This document shows, one piece after another, positions 1-7,713 of a stretch of DNA of 64,000 bases. Position numbers and translations under genes: made by a program. The notes below the pieces were generated by a model that was not told where the DNA came from, did not search any database, and was given only the letters and a program-made list of their open reading frames with translations. The stretch's first letter is position 1, and each line of letters opens with the position of its first letter. The stretch is from DATHZQ01 sp963823505 (lineage in GTDB: Bacteria; Actinomycetota; Acidimicrobiia; Spongiisociales; UBA5794). The stretch is from NCBI GenBank assembly GCA_963823505.1, contig CAWGLY010000005.1:434001-498000 (forward strand). The letters are read 5' to 3'.

Positions 1-632
1 CGCACGGAGAGCCCCATGCGGTCTGCGGCCCAGCCCAGGCCCGCGGTCGTGCCGCCAGACGACGCTGCATGCCAGATCGCGCCGAGGTGCGGGATCGTGG
101 CCGACTGCTGATCGAGCTCACCCATCGCCAGGACGAAACCCCACATGCCGAGGGCATCTGAAGCTCCCTCGGGAATGGTCCACGCTGCACGACCTCGTGC
201 GGCCAGTTCGGCGGCGATCTCGGCCATGACGTCATTGCGCTCGCCGTACTGGTCCGGAGTGATGAACCGGATGTCCGCACCCGCCAAGCGGTCGAGGAGG
301 AGGTTGCCTTGGAATACCGGAGGAGCGGACCCATCCGCAGTCCGCAGCGCCAAGACGACATCGAAGCCGGACTGCGCTCCTGCAAGGGCGGTCGCCCTGC
401 AATGGTTCGACTGGGCCGCACCGCAGGTGATCAAAGTGTCGGCTCCGGCAGCCGTCGCCGCAGCGAGGTGAAATTCGAGTTTGCGCACCTTGTTCCCGGA
501 GAGGCCGAATCCCGTCAGGTCGTCACGCTTGACCCAGATGGATGGCCCGCCCCATGCCGTCGTCAATCGGTCGAGTCGCTGCAGAGGTGTCGGGAGTCGG
601 GCGAGACGTTGGCGTGGCGGCAGATCGACCAT
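1..632 (-). CDS. D-cysteine desulfhydrase / ACC deaminase family protein, cut by window edge
   Basis: The gene enters from the left edge, so only about 210 N-terminal residues are visible. Translation from ATG at 632 gives a fold-type II PLP enzyme: PTPLQRLDRL, then VKRDDLTGFGLSGNKVRKLE (the NK lysine should bind PLP), then CGAAQSNHCRATA, a typical phosphate-binding stretch. This pattern is characteristic of D-cysteine desulfhydrase and 1-aminocyclopropane-1-carboxylate deaminase, which split D-cysteine or ACC to ammonia and a keto acid. The substrate cannot be decided from the visible part. It is divergent from the glutaryl-CoA dehydrogenase gene. The start is supported by a -10-like TAACTT exactly six bases upstream, suggesting a leaderless transcript. 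Confidence 0.85.
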   Translation of the reverse strand, partial: MVDLPPRQRLARLPTPLQRLDRLTTAWGGPSIWVKRDDLTGFGLSGNKVRKLEFHLAAATAAGADTLITCGAAQSNHCRATALAGAQSGFDVVLALRTADGSAPPVFQGNLLLDRLAGADIRFITPDQYGERNDVMAEIAAELAARGRAAWTIPEGASDALGMWGFVLAMGELDQQSATIPHLGAIWHAASSGGTTAGLGWAADRMGLSV

Positions 633-638
633 GCGGTG

Positions 639-644
639 AAGTTA
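639..644 (-). promoter_or_regulatory. -10 element of a leaderless promoter for the desulfhydrase gene
   Basis: On the minus strand TAACTT is followed by six bases and the ATG at 632. Transcription would therefore begin at about the start codon. The same spacing recurs at six other genes in this window. Confidence 0.5.
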
Positions 645-718
645 GCGGACGGGGTTCCCGCAGCGCACCGCAGCCTGCGAGACTGCACACATCCCCGATG
701 AGCGACAACGAGGTTCCC

Positions 719-1906
719 ATGAGTGACAAGGCCATGCGCCCCCGCAAGCTCGATCCGCTGGACTTCCTCGAGGTCGACGAGCTGCTGACCGACGATGAGC
801 TGCTGATCAGGGACACGGTGCGCCGCTTCGTCGCCGACCAGGTGCTGCCCCACATCGCCGATTGGTTCGAGGAGGGGATCTTCCCCAAGGAGCTCGCCAA
901 GGAGATGGCGGCCATGGGGCTCCTCGGCATGCATCTCGATGGCTACGGCTGCGCAGGGACCAACGCCGTGTCGTACGGGTTGGCCTGCACCGAGTTGGAG
1001 TATGGCGACAGCGGCGTGCGCAGCTTTGTCTCCGTTCAGGGATCGCTGGCCATGTTTCCCATCTGGGCCTTCGGCTCCGAGGAGCAGAAACAGGAGTGGC
1101 TGCCGCGGATGGCGGCAGGCGACACGATTGGATGCTTCGGCCTCACCGAGGCCGACTCGGGGAGCGACCCCGGGAGCATGCGCACCCATGCGGTCCGCAA
1201 CGGTGACGACTGGGTCATCAACGGCTCCAAGATGTGGATCACCAACGGCAATGTGGCCGACGTCGCCGTGGTGTGGGCCCAGACCGACGAAGGCATTCGC
1301 GGTTTTGTCGTGCCAACCGACACGCCGGGCTTCACAGCGAACCTCATTCACAAGAAGCTGTCGCTGCGCGCTTCGATCACGTCCGAGTTGGTGCTCGACG
1401 GTGTTCGGCTCCCTGGTGATGCCGTGCTCCCCGGCGTGCATGGCCTGAAGGGCCCGCTGTCGTGCCTGAACGAGGCTCGGTTTGGGATCCTCTTCGGAGC
1501 GGTCGGGGCCGGTCGTGCTTGCTACGAGACGGCACTGGACTATGCGCGGGAACGCAAGCAGTTCGACAGGCCGATTGCTGGCTTTCAGCTCACGCAGCGC
1601 AAGCTGGTGGAGATGCTGATCGGCGTGAACCGCGGAATGCTGCTGGCGGTACACCTCGGCCGCAAGAAGGACGCCGGCACCCTCGATCCGAGCCATGTGA
1701 GCTTCGGCAAGATGGACAACGTGAGGATGGCGCTTGCGGTGGCCCGGGAGGCGCGCAGCGTGCTCGGCGCCAACGGAATTACTCTGGACTATCCGGTCGT
1801 GCGGCACATGAACAACCTGGAATCGGTGTACACCTACGAAGGCACCAACGAGATCCACACCCTCGTGCTGGGCCAAGCCATCACCGGAATCAACGCCTTC
1901 AGTTGA
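719..1906 (+). CDS. gcdH: glutaryl-CoA dehydrogenase
   Basis: About 395 residues, normal for an acyl-CoA dehydrogenase. It should oxidise and decarboxylate glutaryl-CoA to crotonyl-CoA with FAD, in lysine/tryptophan or aromatic breakdown. The FAD/substrate stretch GCFGLTEADSGSDPGSM and the C-terminal YTYEGTNEIHTLVLGQAITG are present. The Glu of YEGTNEIH (near residue 374) is the expected catalytic base, and the ending in AITGINAF is typical of glutaryl-CoA rather than short-chain dehydrogenases. I chose ATG 719 because GAGG lies five bases upstream; ATG 698 is in frame. No glutarate pathway partner is adjacent, so the substrate rests on family resemblance. Confidence 0.85.
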   Translation: MSDKAMRPRKLDPLDFLEVDELLTDDELLIRDTVRRFVADQVLPHIADWFEEGIFPKELAKEMAAMGLLGMHLDGYGCAGTNAVSYGLACTELEYGDSGVRSFVSVQGSLAMFPIWAFGSEEQKQEWLPRMAAGDTIGCFGLTEADSGSDPGSMRTHAVRNGDDWVINGSKMWITNGNVADVAVVWAQTDEGIRGFVVPTDTPGFTANLIHKKLSLRASITSELVLDGVRLPGDAVLPGVHGLKGPLSCLNEARFGILFGAVGAGRACYETALDYARERKQFDRPIAGFQLTQRKLVEMLIGVNRGMLLAVHLGRKKDAGTLDPSHVSFGKMDNVRMALAVAREARSVLGANGITLDYPVVRHMNNLESVYTYEGTNEIHTLVLGQAITGINAFS

Positions 1907-1940
1907 TCCCGCTGCTCACCGTCACCGGTATCCGCACGCC

Positions 1941-2924
1941 TCAGATATCGAGTACCACCTTGCCGACGACGCGCCGCTCGGCAAGCGTCTGGAGCGCTCT
2001 TGCAGCCTCAGCAAGCGGGTAGTGGGCGGAGATGCCGGGGTCCAGCGTGCCGTCCACCACCCATTGTGCCAGCTCGCCCAATTGGGCATGGGCTGCCGCG
2101 GGGTCCGTCTGGCGCCACCGACCCCAAAACACTCCGACGATGGAGCAACCCTTGAGGAGCGGCAGATTGGCCGGGAGTTGCGGGATTGAACCCGCGGTGA
2201 AGCCGATGATGAGGAGCCGCCCCTCCCATGCCATGCCCCGCAGGCATTCGGCAGTGACGTCGCCGCCCACGGGATCGAACGCAACATCGACACCTGCTCC
2301 CGCAGTCACACGTTTGAGGGCGTCACGGAGCCGCTCGGCACCGTCGTAGACGACCGCTGCGTCGGCGCCGAGCTCGAGAGCTTGCTCGACCTTGGTCGCG
2401 GAGCCAACCGCGGCGATGACCCTGGCGCCCATGATCTTGCCGATCTTGATGGCCGCAGAGCCTGTGCCGCCGGTTGCCCCGGTCACGAGCAACGTCTGTC
2501 CGGCCTCGAGCGCACCGCGGTCCCGCAGCGCGTGAAGCGCCGTTCCGAAGGCGATCGGCAGCACGGCCGCATCGGAAAACGACAGCTCTTCCGGGATCGG
2601 ATCGCATGCGCCGGCGTCGACGACCACCTCCTCGGCGTACCCACCCCACAAAGGGGTCGCGACCACACGGTGCCCGACCGACAAACCCGTGACGGACTCG
2701 CCGACGGCTGAGATCGTGCCTGCGACCTCGAAGCCGGGGGAGAAGGGGAGTGGGGGATTCGCCTGGTACTGGCCGGCCATCAACAGCAGATCGGGGTAGT
2801 TGACTCCGGCAGCCTCGCTGCGGATGCGGACTTGGCCCGGTCCCGGTTCGGGAACGGGGACGTCCGCCATATTCAGCTCGTCGATACCACCGAGCTGAGC
2901 GACCTGCATGGCGCGCATCGTCAT
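1941..2924 (-). CDS. NADPH:quinone oxidoreductase-type, zinc-independent MDR protein
   Basis: A 327-residue medium-chain reductase of the quinone oxidoreductase (QOR) branch. It has the N-terminal GroES-like part (VPVPEPGPGQVRIR, AAGVNYPDLLLMAGQY) and the Rossmann motif VTGATGGTGSAAIKI near residue 147. It lacks the cysteine clusters that bind catalytic and structural zinc in alcohol dehydrogenases, so reduction of quinones or enones with NADPH is expected. It starts seven bases after the metallopeptidase gene ends, which suggests co-transcription. ATG 2918 is an alternative start. The substrate is unknown. Confidence 0.85.
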   Translation of the reverse strand: MTMRAMQVAQLGGIDELNMADVPVPEPGPGQVRIRSEAAGVNYPDLLLMAGQYQANPPLPFSPGFEVAGTISAVGESVTGLSVGHRVVATPLWGGYAEEVVVDAGACDPIPEELSFSDAAVLPIAFGTALHALRDRGALEAGQTLLVTGATGGTGSAAIKIGKIMGARVIAAVGSATKVEQALELGADAAVVYDGAERLRDALKRVTAGAGVDVAFDPVGGDVTAECLRGMAWEGRLLIIGFTAGSIPQLPANLPLLKGCSIVGVFWGRWRQTDPAAAHAQLGELAQWVVDGTLDPGISAHYPLAEAARALQTLAERRVVGKVVLDI

Positions 2925-2931
2925 AGGAGGG

Positions 2932-3798
2932 TCAGGCTCCGCCTGAGAAGGTGTCGCATGCGTTTGGGTCTCCCGTCGTGTAACCCTCGTTGAACCAGCG
3001 GACGCGTTGCTCGGACGAGCCGTGTGTCCACGATTCCGGATTGACGCGACCCGTCGTGACTTCCTGAATGCGGTCGTCGCCCACGGCAGATGCTGCGCTC
3101 AGCGCATCCTCGATGTCGCCCTGTTCGAGAATGTCCTCTCGCTGCCAGATGGAATTCGCCCATACTCCGGCGAGGCAGTCGGCTTGTAGTTCCAGCCGCA
3201 CGGACAGTTCGTTGGCCTGGTCGGGGTTGGCCCGCTGCAACTGCTGCACCTCGGACATGATGTTGAGTTCGTTCTGCACGTGATGCCCGATCTCGTGGGC
3301 GATGACGTACGCCTGGGCGAAGTCCCCTGTGCTGGCGCCGAACCTGTTTTCCAGCTCACCGAAGAAGTTGAGGTCGATGTAGACCGTCTTGTCGACAGGG
3401 CAGTAGTGGGGCCCGACTTCGGAGCGTGCTCCGCCGCAGGCCGATTGGGTCGGAGCGTCGAATAGGACGAGACTCGCTGCGACGTAGGTGGCGCCTGCCT
3501 GGGAGAAGACCTGCGTCCAGGCGGTCTCCGTCGACCCCAGGACGCGCCTGACGAAGTCCTCGGACTCGTCGATGCCCTGGAATTCCTCTGCCTGCTCCGC
3601 GGGCTGGGCAGGCGCCGAGCCGCCTTGCATCTGACCGAGCATGTCCCCGATCTCGCCGAAGCCGCCCCCTCCGCCGCCGAAGATGAGCGCGATCAGCACA
3701 CCGAGGATGCCGACGCCGCCAACGCCCACCGCAGCCGTGGTGCCGCGTCCCCGGCGGTCTTGTACGTTGTCGCTGGTTTCGAGGCGTTTCCACCGCAT
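2932..3798 (-). CDS. ypfJ: neutral zinc metallopeptidase, YpfJ family
   Basis: A 288-residue membrane-anchored protein. The N-terminus is basic, then one hydrophobic segment (about residues 22-42) runs into a glycine stretch, placing the domain outside the membrane. The catalytic zincin motif AHEIGHHVQ is near residue 166, followed by the ELQADCLAGVW stretch that supplies the third ligand in this family, and the characteristic YCPVDKTVYIDLNFF lies upstream. The family was named from predicted zinc-protease structure and its substrates are unknown. It is the first gene of a two-gene unit with the quinone oxidoreductase and is divergent from maf. Confidence 0.88.
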   Translation of the reverse strand: MRWKRLETSDNVQDRRGRGTTAAVGVGGVGILGVLIALIFGGGGGGFGEIGDMLGQMQGGSAPAQPAEQAEEFQGIDESEDFVRRVLGSTETAWTQVFSQAGATYVAASLVLFDAPTQSACGGARSEVGPHYCPVDKTVYIDLNFFGELENRFGASTGDFAQAYVIAHEIGHHVQNELNIMSEVQQLQRANPDQANELSVRLELQADCLAGVWANSIWQREDILEQGDIEDALSAASAVGDDRIQEVTTGRVNPESWTHGSSEQRVRWFNEGYTTGDPNACDTFSGGA

Positions 3799-3917
3799 GT
3801 CCGTGCTCCGTCATTCGCAGAGATGACTGTCCGTCAGGTTGGACACGATACCTGTGGCCAAGGTTCCCTTGTGCTCTCCGGCGCTGAGCGGGCCCAGCTC
3901 GGTAGGGTGGCCGGACC

Positions 3918-4535
3918 ATGGTTGCCGAGCACATCCCCCCGACTCCGGTGGCGCGACTGATCCTTGCCAGCGGCTCGCCGCGACGCAGGACGCTCCTGAC
4001 GATGGCCGGGTTCGTCTTTGACGTCGAACGACCCGATGTTGCCGAGATCGCGCACCCAGGGGAGGCTCCCGAACAGATGGCGATGCGGCTCGCTGGGGAG
4101 AAGGCCCTCGCAGTCGCCGAGCGCTACGACTCCCATGCGGCCGTCTTGGGTTGTGACACCATCGTTGTGCTGGATGACGCGGTGCTCGGCAAGCCGGTGT
4201 CGGAAGCGGACGCCGCCGAGATGTTGCTAGCCCTGGCCGGCCGCTCGCACACGGTGATCACGGGGTTTGCGCTCAAGACGCCCGGCACAACAGAGCTCGA
4301 GTCGGGCGCCGCTTACTCCGAAGTGATGATGCGGCCCGTGGCCAAGGCCGAAGCGGCCGCGTATGCGGCGACCGGGGAGCCGCTGGACAAAGCGGGTGCC
4401 TATGCCCTGCAGGGCGACGGCGGCCGGTTCGTCGAACGGGTCGACGGATCGAGGTCCAACGTCATCGGGCTCCCGTTGGAGGCCGTCGTGCCGCTCCTCG
4501 CCCGGCACGGGATCACAGGTCGCCGGGGCTCATGA
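3918..4535 (+). CDS. maf: Maf family nucleotide pyrophosphatase
   Basis: A 205-residue cytoplasmic Maf protein, which hydrolyses non-canonical or pyrimidine nucleoside triphosphates to monophosphates. Visible signatures are LILASGSPRR at the N-terminus, GCDTIVVLDDAVLGKP (metal-binding Asp) and DKAGAYALQGDGGRFVERVDG. The start at ATG 3918 has TAGGGT ending nine bases upstream, fitting a very short leader. Its stop overlaps the next start in an ATGA junction, so it heads an operon of maf, a one-helix membrane protein and an HTTM protein. Confidence 0.92.
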   Translation: MVAEHIPPTPVARLILASGSPRRRTLLTMAGFVFDVERPDVAEIAHPGEAPEQMAMRLAGEKALAVAERYDSHAAVLGCDTIVVLDDAVLGKPVSEADAAEMLLALAGRSHTVITGFALKTPGTTELESGAAYSEVMMRPVAKAEAAAYAATGEPLDKAGAYALQGDGGRFVERVDGSRSNVIGLPLEAVVPLLARHGITGRRGS

Positions 4536-4996
4536 CGACAGGCGGCTCGCCCGATCCGAGCCGGATCGTGGTTGCGAGACGGGTGATCGTCGTGGGCGTG
4601 GTCCTGCTCATCGTTGCCGGGATCGCACAGGGCTACCGGGGGACTTCGCCGACCCTGGCGTGGCAGATGTTCCCAGAGGCGAGCGTATGGCAGGCCGACA
4701 TCGTCCGCATCACCGCCGACGGGAATCGCGTCGACGTTCGGGACCCGTGGCCGGGGAGTTATGAATGGAGCGAGATGGTGCGAGCACGCGGCGTTGGGAG
4801 CCCGTTCGCAGAGCGACCGGCGTCCTACGGAATCGTTGTCACTCTCGACACGCTGCAGCATGCTCTCGACTGGGTAGCCACGCACACCCCGAACGATCGC
4901 GAGACGCTCTATCTCGAGGCGACGGTCAGCTACCAGCGGAACGCGGATCAGCCGACGCAAGTGGTGCTGCGGTCTCGAGAGCGGCTCGCTCCGTGA
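4532..4996 (+). CDS. single-pass membrane protein, HTTM partner
   Basis: A 154-residue protein of unknown function. After a short basic N-terminus there is one membrane helix (about residues 16-35), then an outward-facing domain of about 115 residues with no cysteines. It is translationally coupled at both ends: its ATG overlaps the maf stop and its own TGA overlaps the GTG of the HTTM gene. Overlap on both sides suggests it works with the HTTM protein, perhaps as an accessory or substrate-presenting subunit. That role is inference from position only. Confidence 0.7.
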   Translation: MTTGGSPDPSRIVVARRVIVVGVVLLIVAGIAQGYRGTSPTLAWQMFPEASVWQADIVRITADGNRVDVRDPWPGSYEWSEMVRARGVGSPFAERPASYGIVVTLDTLQHALDWVATHTPNDRETLYLEATVSYQRNADQPTQVVLRSRERLAP

Positions 4997-6108
4997 CGGC
5001 GGCGAGCACTTGGTTGCCGCGACTCGACGGTGCGCTCGGGAGGCGGGTGGACTACCGGGCTCTCGTACCGCTTCGCATAGCCGCAGGACTGTTGGTGATC
5101 ATGCACCTCCAACCATTCCTTGCCGACACCTCGGACGGGGTGACCTATCGGGATCATGTGTGGGTTCCCTACTTCACTTGGTGGCCGGAACTACCCGAGC
5201 CGTTGTACGTCCTGGCGCTGTGGGCGGCGGCGGCCGCCGCAATCCTGGTGTCGATCGGGCTCTTCGCACGACCGGCCACGTGGTACGTCGCGGGCTTCTT
5301 GGTCTACAACCTCGCACTCAGCCAGACCCACTACCACCACAACCGGGCCTTTCTCGCAGCGCTGATGCTGGGGCTCGCTCTCACGCCGGTAGGCGAACGG
5401 CTCTCGATCGACGCGCTGCGTGGTGGATCGCTGCGTCATGGCCCCGCCGGCTGGGGCCCACAGTGGCCGCTGCTGCTCCTGCGGATCCAGGTCGCCGCCG
5501 TCTACTTCGCATCCGGCCTGAGCAAGTTGCTCGACGGCGACTGGTTCGGCGGGGTCGTGACGCAGCTTCGTGTACAGCGCCAGGTTGCGGCAGGGGCGGC
5601 AGGCGACCTTCCGCAATGGCTCATCGATGCAGCATCCTCTGCTGCCTTCCATTCCGCGTTCGCCAAGGTCGCGGTATTCACCGAGCTGTTCATCGGTATC
5701 GGGCTTGTCGTCCGCCGGACCCGGTGGGCTGCGGTCTGGGTGGCGCTTGCGTTTCACGTCGCCATCGAATTGAGCGCAGATGTGCAGGTGTTCTCGTTTG
5801 CGGCGATCGCCGCACTGGTGATCTGGGTTGAGCCGGCACCCCCAATGCGCCGCGTGATTGCATCCGCCGGCGCATGGCGCCGAACGGTCAGGGCACTCGA
5901 TTGGACCGGCCGGTTCGACGTGGACGGCGGGGATGGCGGGAGCATGACCGACGTCGACGGGGTGACCTACCGCGGGTTCGATGCCACCTGGCGTACCCTC
6001 AGGCTCCTGCCTGCGGCGTTCTTCGTGGCAGGACCCGTGTCCTTGTGGCACGGCAAGCGGAAGGTCGACGGTCAGCGGGCCGAGTCGAGTTCGTCGAGCC
6101 GTTCCTGA
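4993..6108 (+). CDS. HTTM (vitamin K-dependent gamma-carboxylase-like) membrane protein
   Basis: About 371 residues with eight or more hydrophobic segments. It resembles the HTTM domain shared by bacterial membrane proteins and the N-terminal part of vitamin K-dependent gamma-carboxylase: YRALVPLRIAAGLL, then SQTHYHHNRAFL, VYFASGLSKLLDGDWF and AFHVAIELS. The FASGLSKL and HYHHN stretches are typical of the family, whose biochemical role in bacteria is mostly unknown. I chose GTG 4993 because it overlaps the previous stop as GTGA; an earlier in-frame ATG at 4765 would run through the upstream gene. Its 3' end overlaps the convergent merR gene by 37 bases. Confidence 0.8.
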   Translation: MTAASTWLPRLDGALGRRVDYRALVPLRIAAGLLVIMHLQPFLADTSDGVTYRDHVWVPYFTWWPELPEPLYVLALWAAAAAAILVSIGLFARPATWYVAGFLVYNLALSQTHYHHNRAFLAALMLGLALTPVGERLSIDALRGGSLRHGPAGWGPQWPLLLLRIQVAAVYFASGLSKLLDGDWFGGVVTQLRVQRQVAAGAAGDLPQWLIDAASSAAFHSAFAKVAVFTELFIGIGLVVRRTRWAAVWVALAFHVAIELSADVQVFSFAAIAALVIWVEPAPPMRRVIASAGAWRRTVRALDWTGRFDVDGGDGGSMTDVDGVTYRGFDATWRTLRLLPAAFFVAGPVSLWHGKRKVDGQRAESSSSSRS

Positions 6109-6485
6109 GCACGCCGTTCGACCTCGTCGAGGTCACGAAGCGTTCGTTCAACGTCGTCGAGTCGGCTGCGCAACTCGTCGCGGCGCTCACCGATCCGTCC
6201 GATGAGGTGCCGTAGCTGGCCGGCTTCGCCGGGAGGCGCGGCGTACATCCCGATGATCTCGCTGATCTCGGCCAGCGAGAGACCGATGCGTTTGCCGCGC
6301 AGGATGAGACGAAGCCTCGTTCGGTCCCGCCCGGTGTAGATCCTGTGGGAGCCGCGGCGCTCGGGGGTGAGCAGGCCCTCGGTCTCGTACCACCGCAGCG
6401 TTCGGGGGGTGATCTCGAACTCTGCGGCGAGATCCGAGATGGAGTACTCGGTCGTCGTCGTGCTCTGCGGTGTCTCGATGTCCAC
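6072..6485 (-). CDS. MerR family regulator, probably of acyl-CoA catabolism
   Basis: About 137 residues from GTG 6485. It has an N-terminal MerR winged helix (YSISDLAAEFEITPRTLRWY, then EGLLTPERRGSHRIYTGRDR) and a C-terminal coiled coil from about residue 85. There is no cysteine metal-binding loop as in mercury or copper sensors, so a small organic ligand is more likely. It is divergent from an acyl-CoA dehydrogenase gene across about 50 bases containing a near-palindrome. This matches the LiuR-like MerR regulators that control branched-chain amino acid and fatty acid breakdown. The exact start is uncertain. Confidence 0.78.
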   Translation of the reverse strand: MDIETPQSTTTTEYSISDLAAEFEITPRTLRWYETEGLLTPERRGSHRIYTGRDRTRLRLILRGKRIGLSLAEISEIIGMYAAPPGEAGQLRHLIGRIGERRDELRSRLDDVERTLRDLDEVERRAQERLDELDSAR

Positions 6486-6504
6486 AGTGGTAGATTTGCT
6501 GTCG

Positions 6505-6520
6505 TTAACGTAAACGTCAA
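6505..6520. promoter_or_regulatory. candidate MerR/LiuR-type operator
   Basis: TTAACGTAAACGTCAA is an imperfect palindrome (TTGACGTTTACGTTAA on the other strand) in the 50-base gap between the divergent merR and acyl-CoA dehydrogenase genes. It resembles the TTTACGTAAACGTAAA-like sites I recall for LiuR. The TTGACG on the minus strand could double as a -35 element. Confidence 0.55.
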
Positions 6521-6535
6521 CTCGATGAGGACATC

Positions 6536-7678
6536 GTGACCTTTGAGCTTTCAGCGGAGCATGAGGCATTCCGCAAGGTGGTACGCCAGTTCGCCGAAGT
6601 GGAAATCGGCCCCCATGCCGCAGAGTGGGACCGCAACCACACCTTCCCGCTCGACGTCGTGGGCAAGATGGGCGAACTCGGTCTGTTCGGCCTGCCATTT
6701 CCGGAGAGTGTCGGCGGGGCCGGAGGCGATTTCACCAGCCTGTGCGTGGCCATCGAAGAGATTGGACGCGTCGACCAGTCGATGGGGATCACGCTCGAAG
6801 CTGCCGTCGGTCTCGGCATCAACCCGATCGCGACCTTTGGTTCCCCCGAGCAGCAAGAACGGTGGCTTCCCGACCTTCTCGCCGGACGTGCTCTCGCCGC
6901 CTTTGGTCTGACCGAGCCGGGGGCGGGATCGGATGCAGGCAACCCCAAGACCCGGGCCATCCTCGACGGCGGTGAATGGGTGATCAACGGCAGCAAGGCA
7001 TTCATCACCAACTCGGGTACCGGCATCACCTCAGTCATCACGGTGATGGCTCGCACCGGTACCGACGAAATCAGCACACTTCTCGTTCCGGCCGGGACTC
7101 CCGGGCTGACCGTCGAGCCGGCGTACAACAAGATGGGCTGGCACGCCTCCGATACCCACGGTCTGGTCCTGGAGGACTGTCGTGTCCCTGCCGACCACCT
7201 GCTCGGTGAGCGGGGACGCGGTTTCCACCAATTCCTCGCCACCCTCGACGATGGCCGTATCGCCATCGCAGCGCTTGCGGTCGGCCTCGCCCAAGCGTGT
7301 CTCGATGCGAGCGTCGATTACGCCAAGGAGCGGCACGCGTTTGGGGCACCAATCGGGAGGAATCAGGGCGTCGCCTTCCCGATTGCCGACCTCCAGGTGA
7401 TGGTCGAAGCCTCCCGACTCCTGACCTACAAGGCGGCTGCACTCAAGGACGGAGGCGAGCCGATCAGAACGGCAGCAGCCATCGCCAAGCTCTACGCAAC
7501 GGAGTCCGCAGTCACCGCAACCCGAATCGCCACCCAGGTGCACGGCGGCTACGGGTTCATCGAAGACAGCGCGGTTGCCCGCTACTACAGGGACGCCAAG
7601 ATCCTCGAGATCGGCGAAGGCACTTCGGAGATCCAGCGGCTGATCATCAGCCGGGGCCTCGGGCTGCCTGTCGCCTGA
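6536..7678 (+). CDS. acyl-CoA dehydrogenase (isovaleryl/short-chain type)
   Basis: A 380-residue FAD enzyme that introduces the 2,3 double bond into acyl-CoA and passes electrons to ETF. Visible signatures are AFGLTEPGAGSDAGNPKTRA, INGSKAFITNSG, QVHGGYGFIEDSAVARYYRD and ILEIGEGTSEIQRLIISR, with Glu near residue 361 as the expected catalytic base. GTG 6536 has ATGAGG five to six bases upstream. Divergence from a LiuR-like MerR regulator suggests a branched-chain or short-chain substrate such as isovaleryl-CoA. The usual liu partners (carboxylase, enoyl-CoA hydratase) are not adjacent. Confidence 0.85.
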   Translation: MTFELSAEHEAFRKVVRQFAEVEIGPHAAEWDRNHTFPLDVVGKMGELGLFGLPFPESVGGAGGDFTSLCVAIEEIGRVDQSMGITLEAAVGLGINPIATFGSPEQQERWLPDLLAGRALAAFGLTEPGAGSDAGNPKTRAILDGGEWVINGSKAFITNSGTGITSVITVMARTGTDEISTLLVPAGTPGLTVEPAYNKMGWHASDTHGLVLEDCRVPADHLLGERGRGFHQFLATLDDGRIAIAALAVGLAQACLDASVDYAKERHAFGAPIGRNQGVAFPIADLQVMVEASRLLTYKAAALKDGGEPIRTAAAIAKLYATESAVTATRIATQVHGGYGFIEDSAVARYYRDAKILEIGEGTSEIQRLIISRGLGLPVA

Positions 7679-7713
7679 GGAAGAGGGCCGCGGACTGTGC
7701 CAAGCTGCCGGCC

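Noticed and set aside
542..718. 5' extension of the glutaryl-CoA dehydrogenase gene to 542
   Set aside because: It would overlap the divergent desulfhydrase start and adds non-family residues; ATG 719 has a ribosome site.
7297..7713. 5' extension of the kinase fusion to 7297
   Set aside because: The extra residues lie in a shadow frame of the acyl-CoA dehydrogenase and are not kinase-like.
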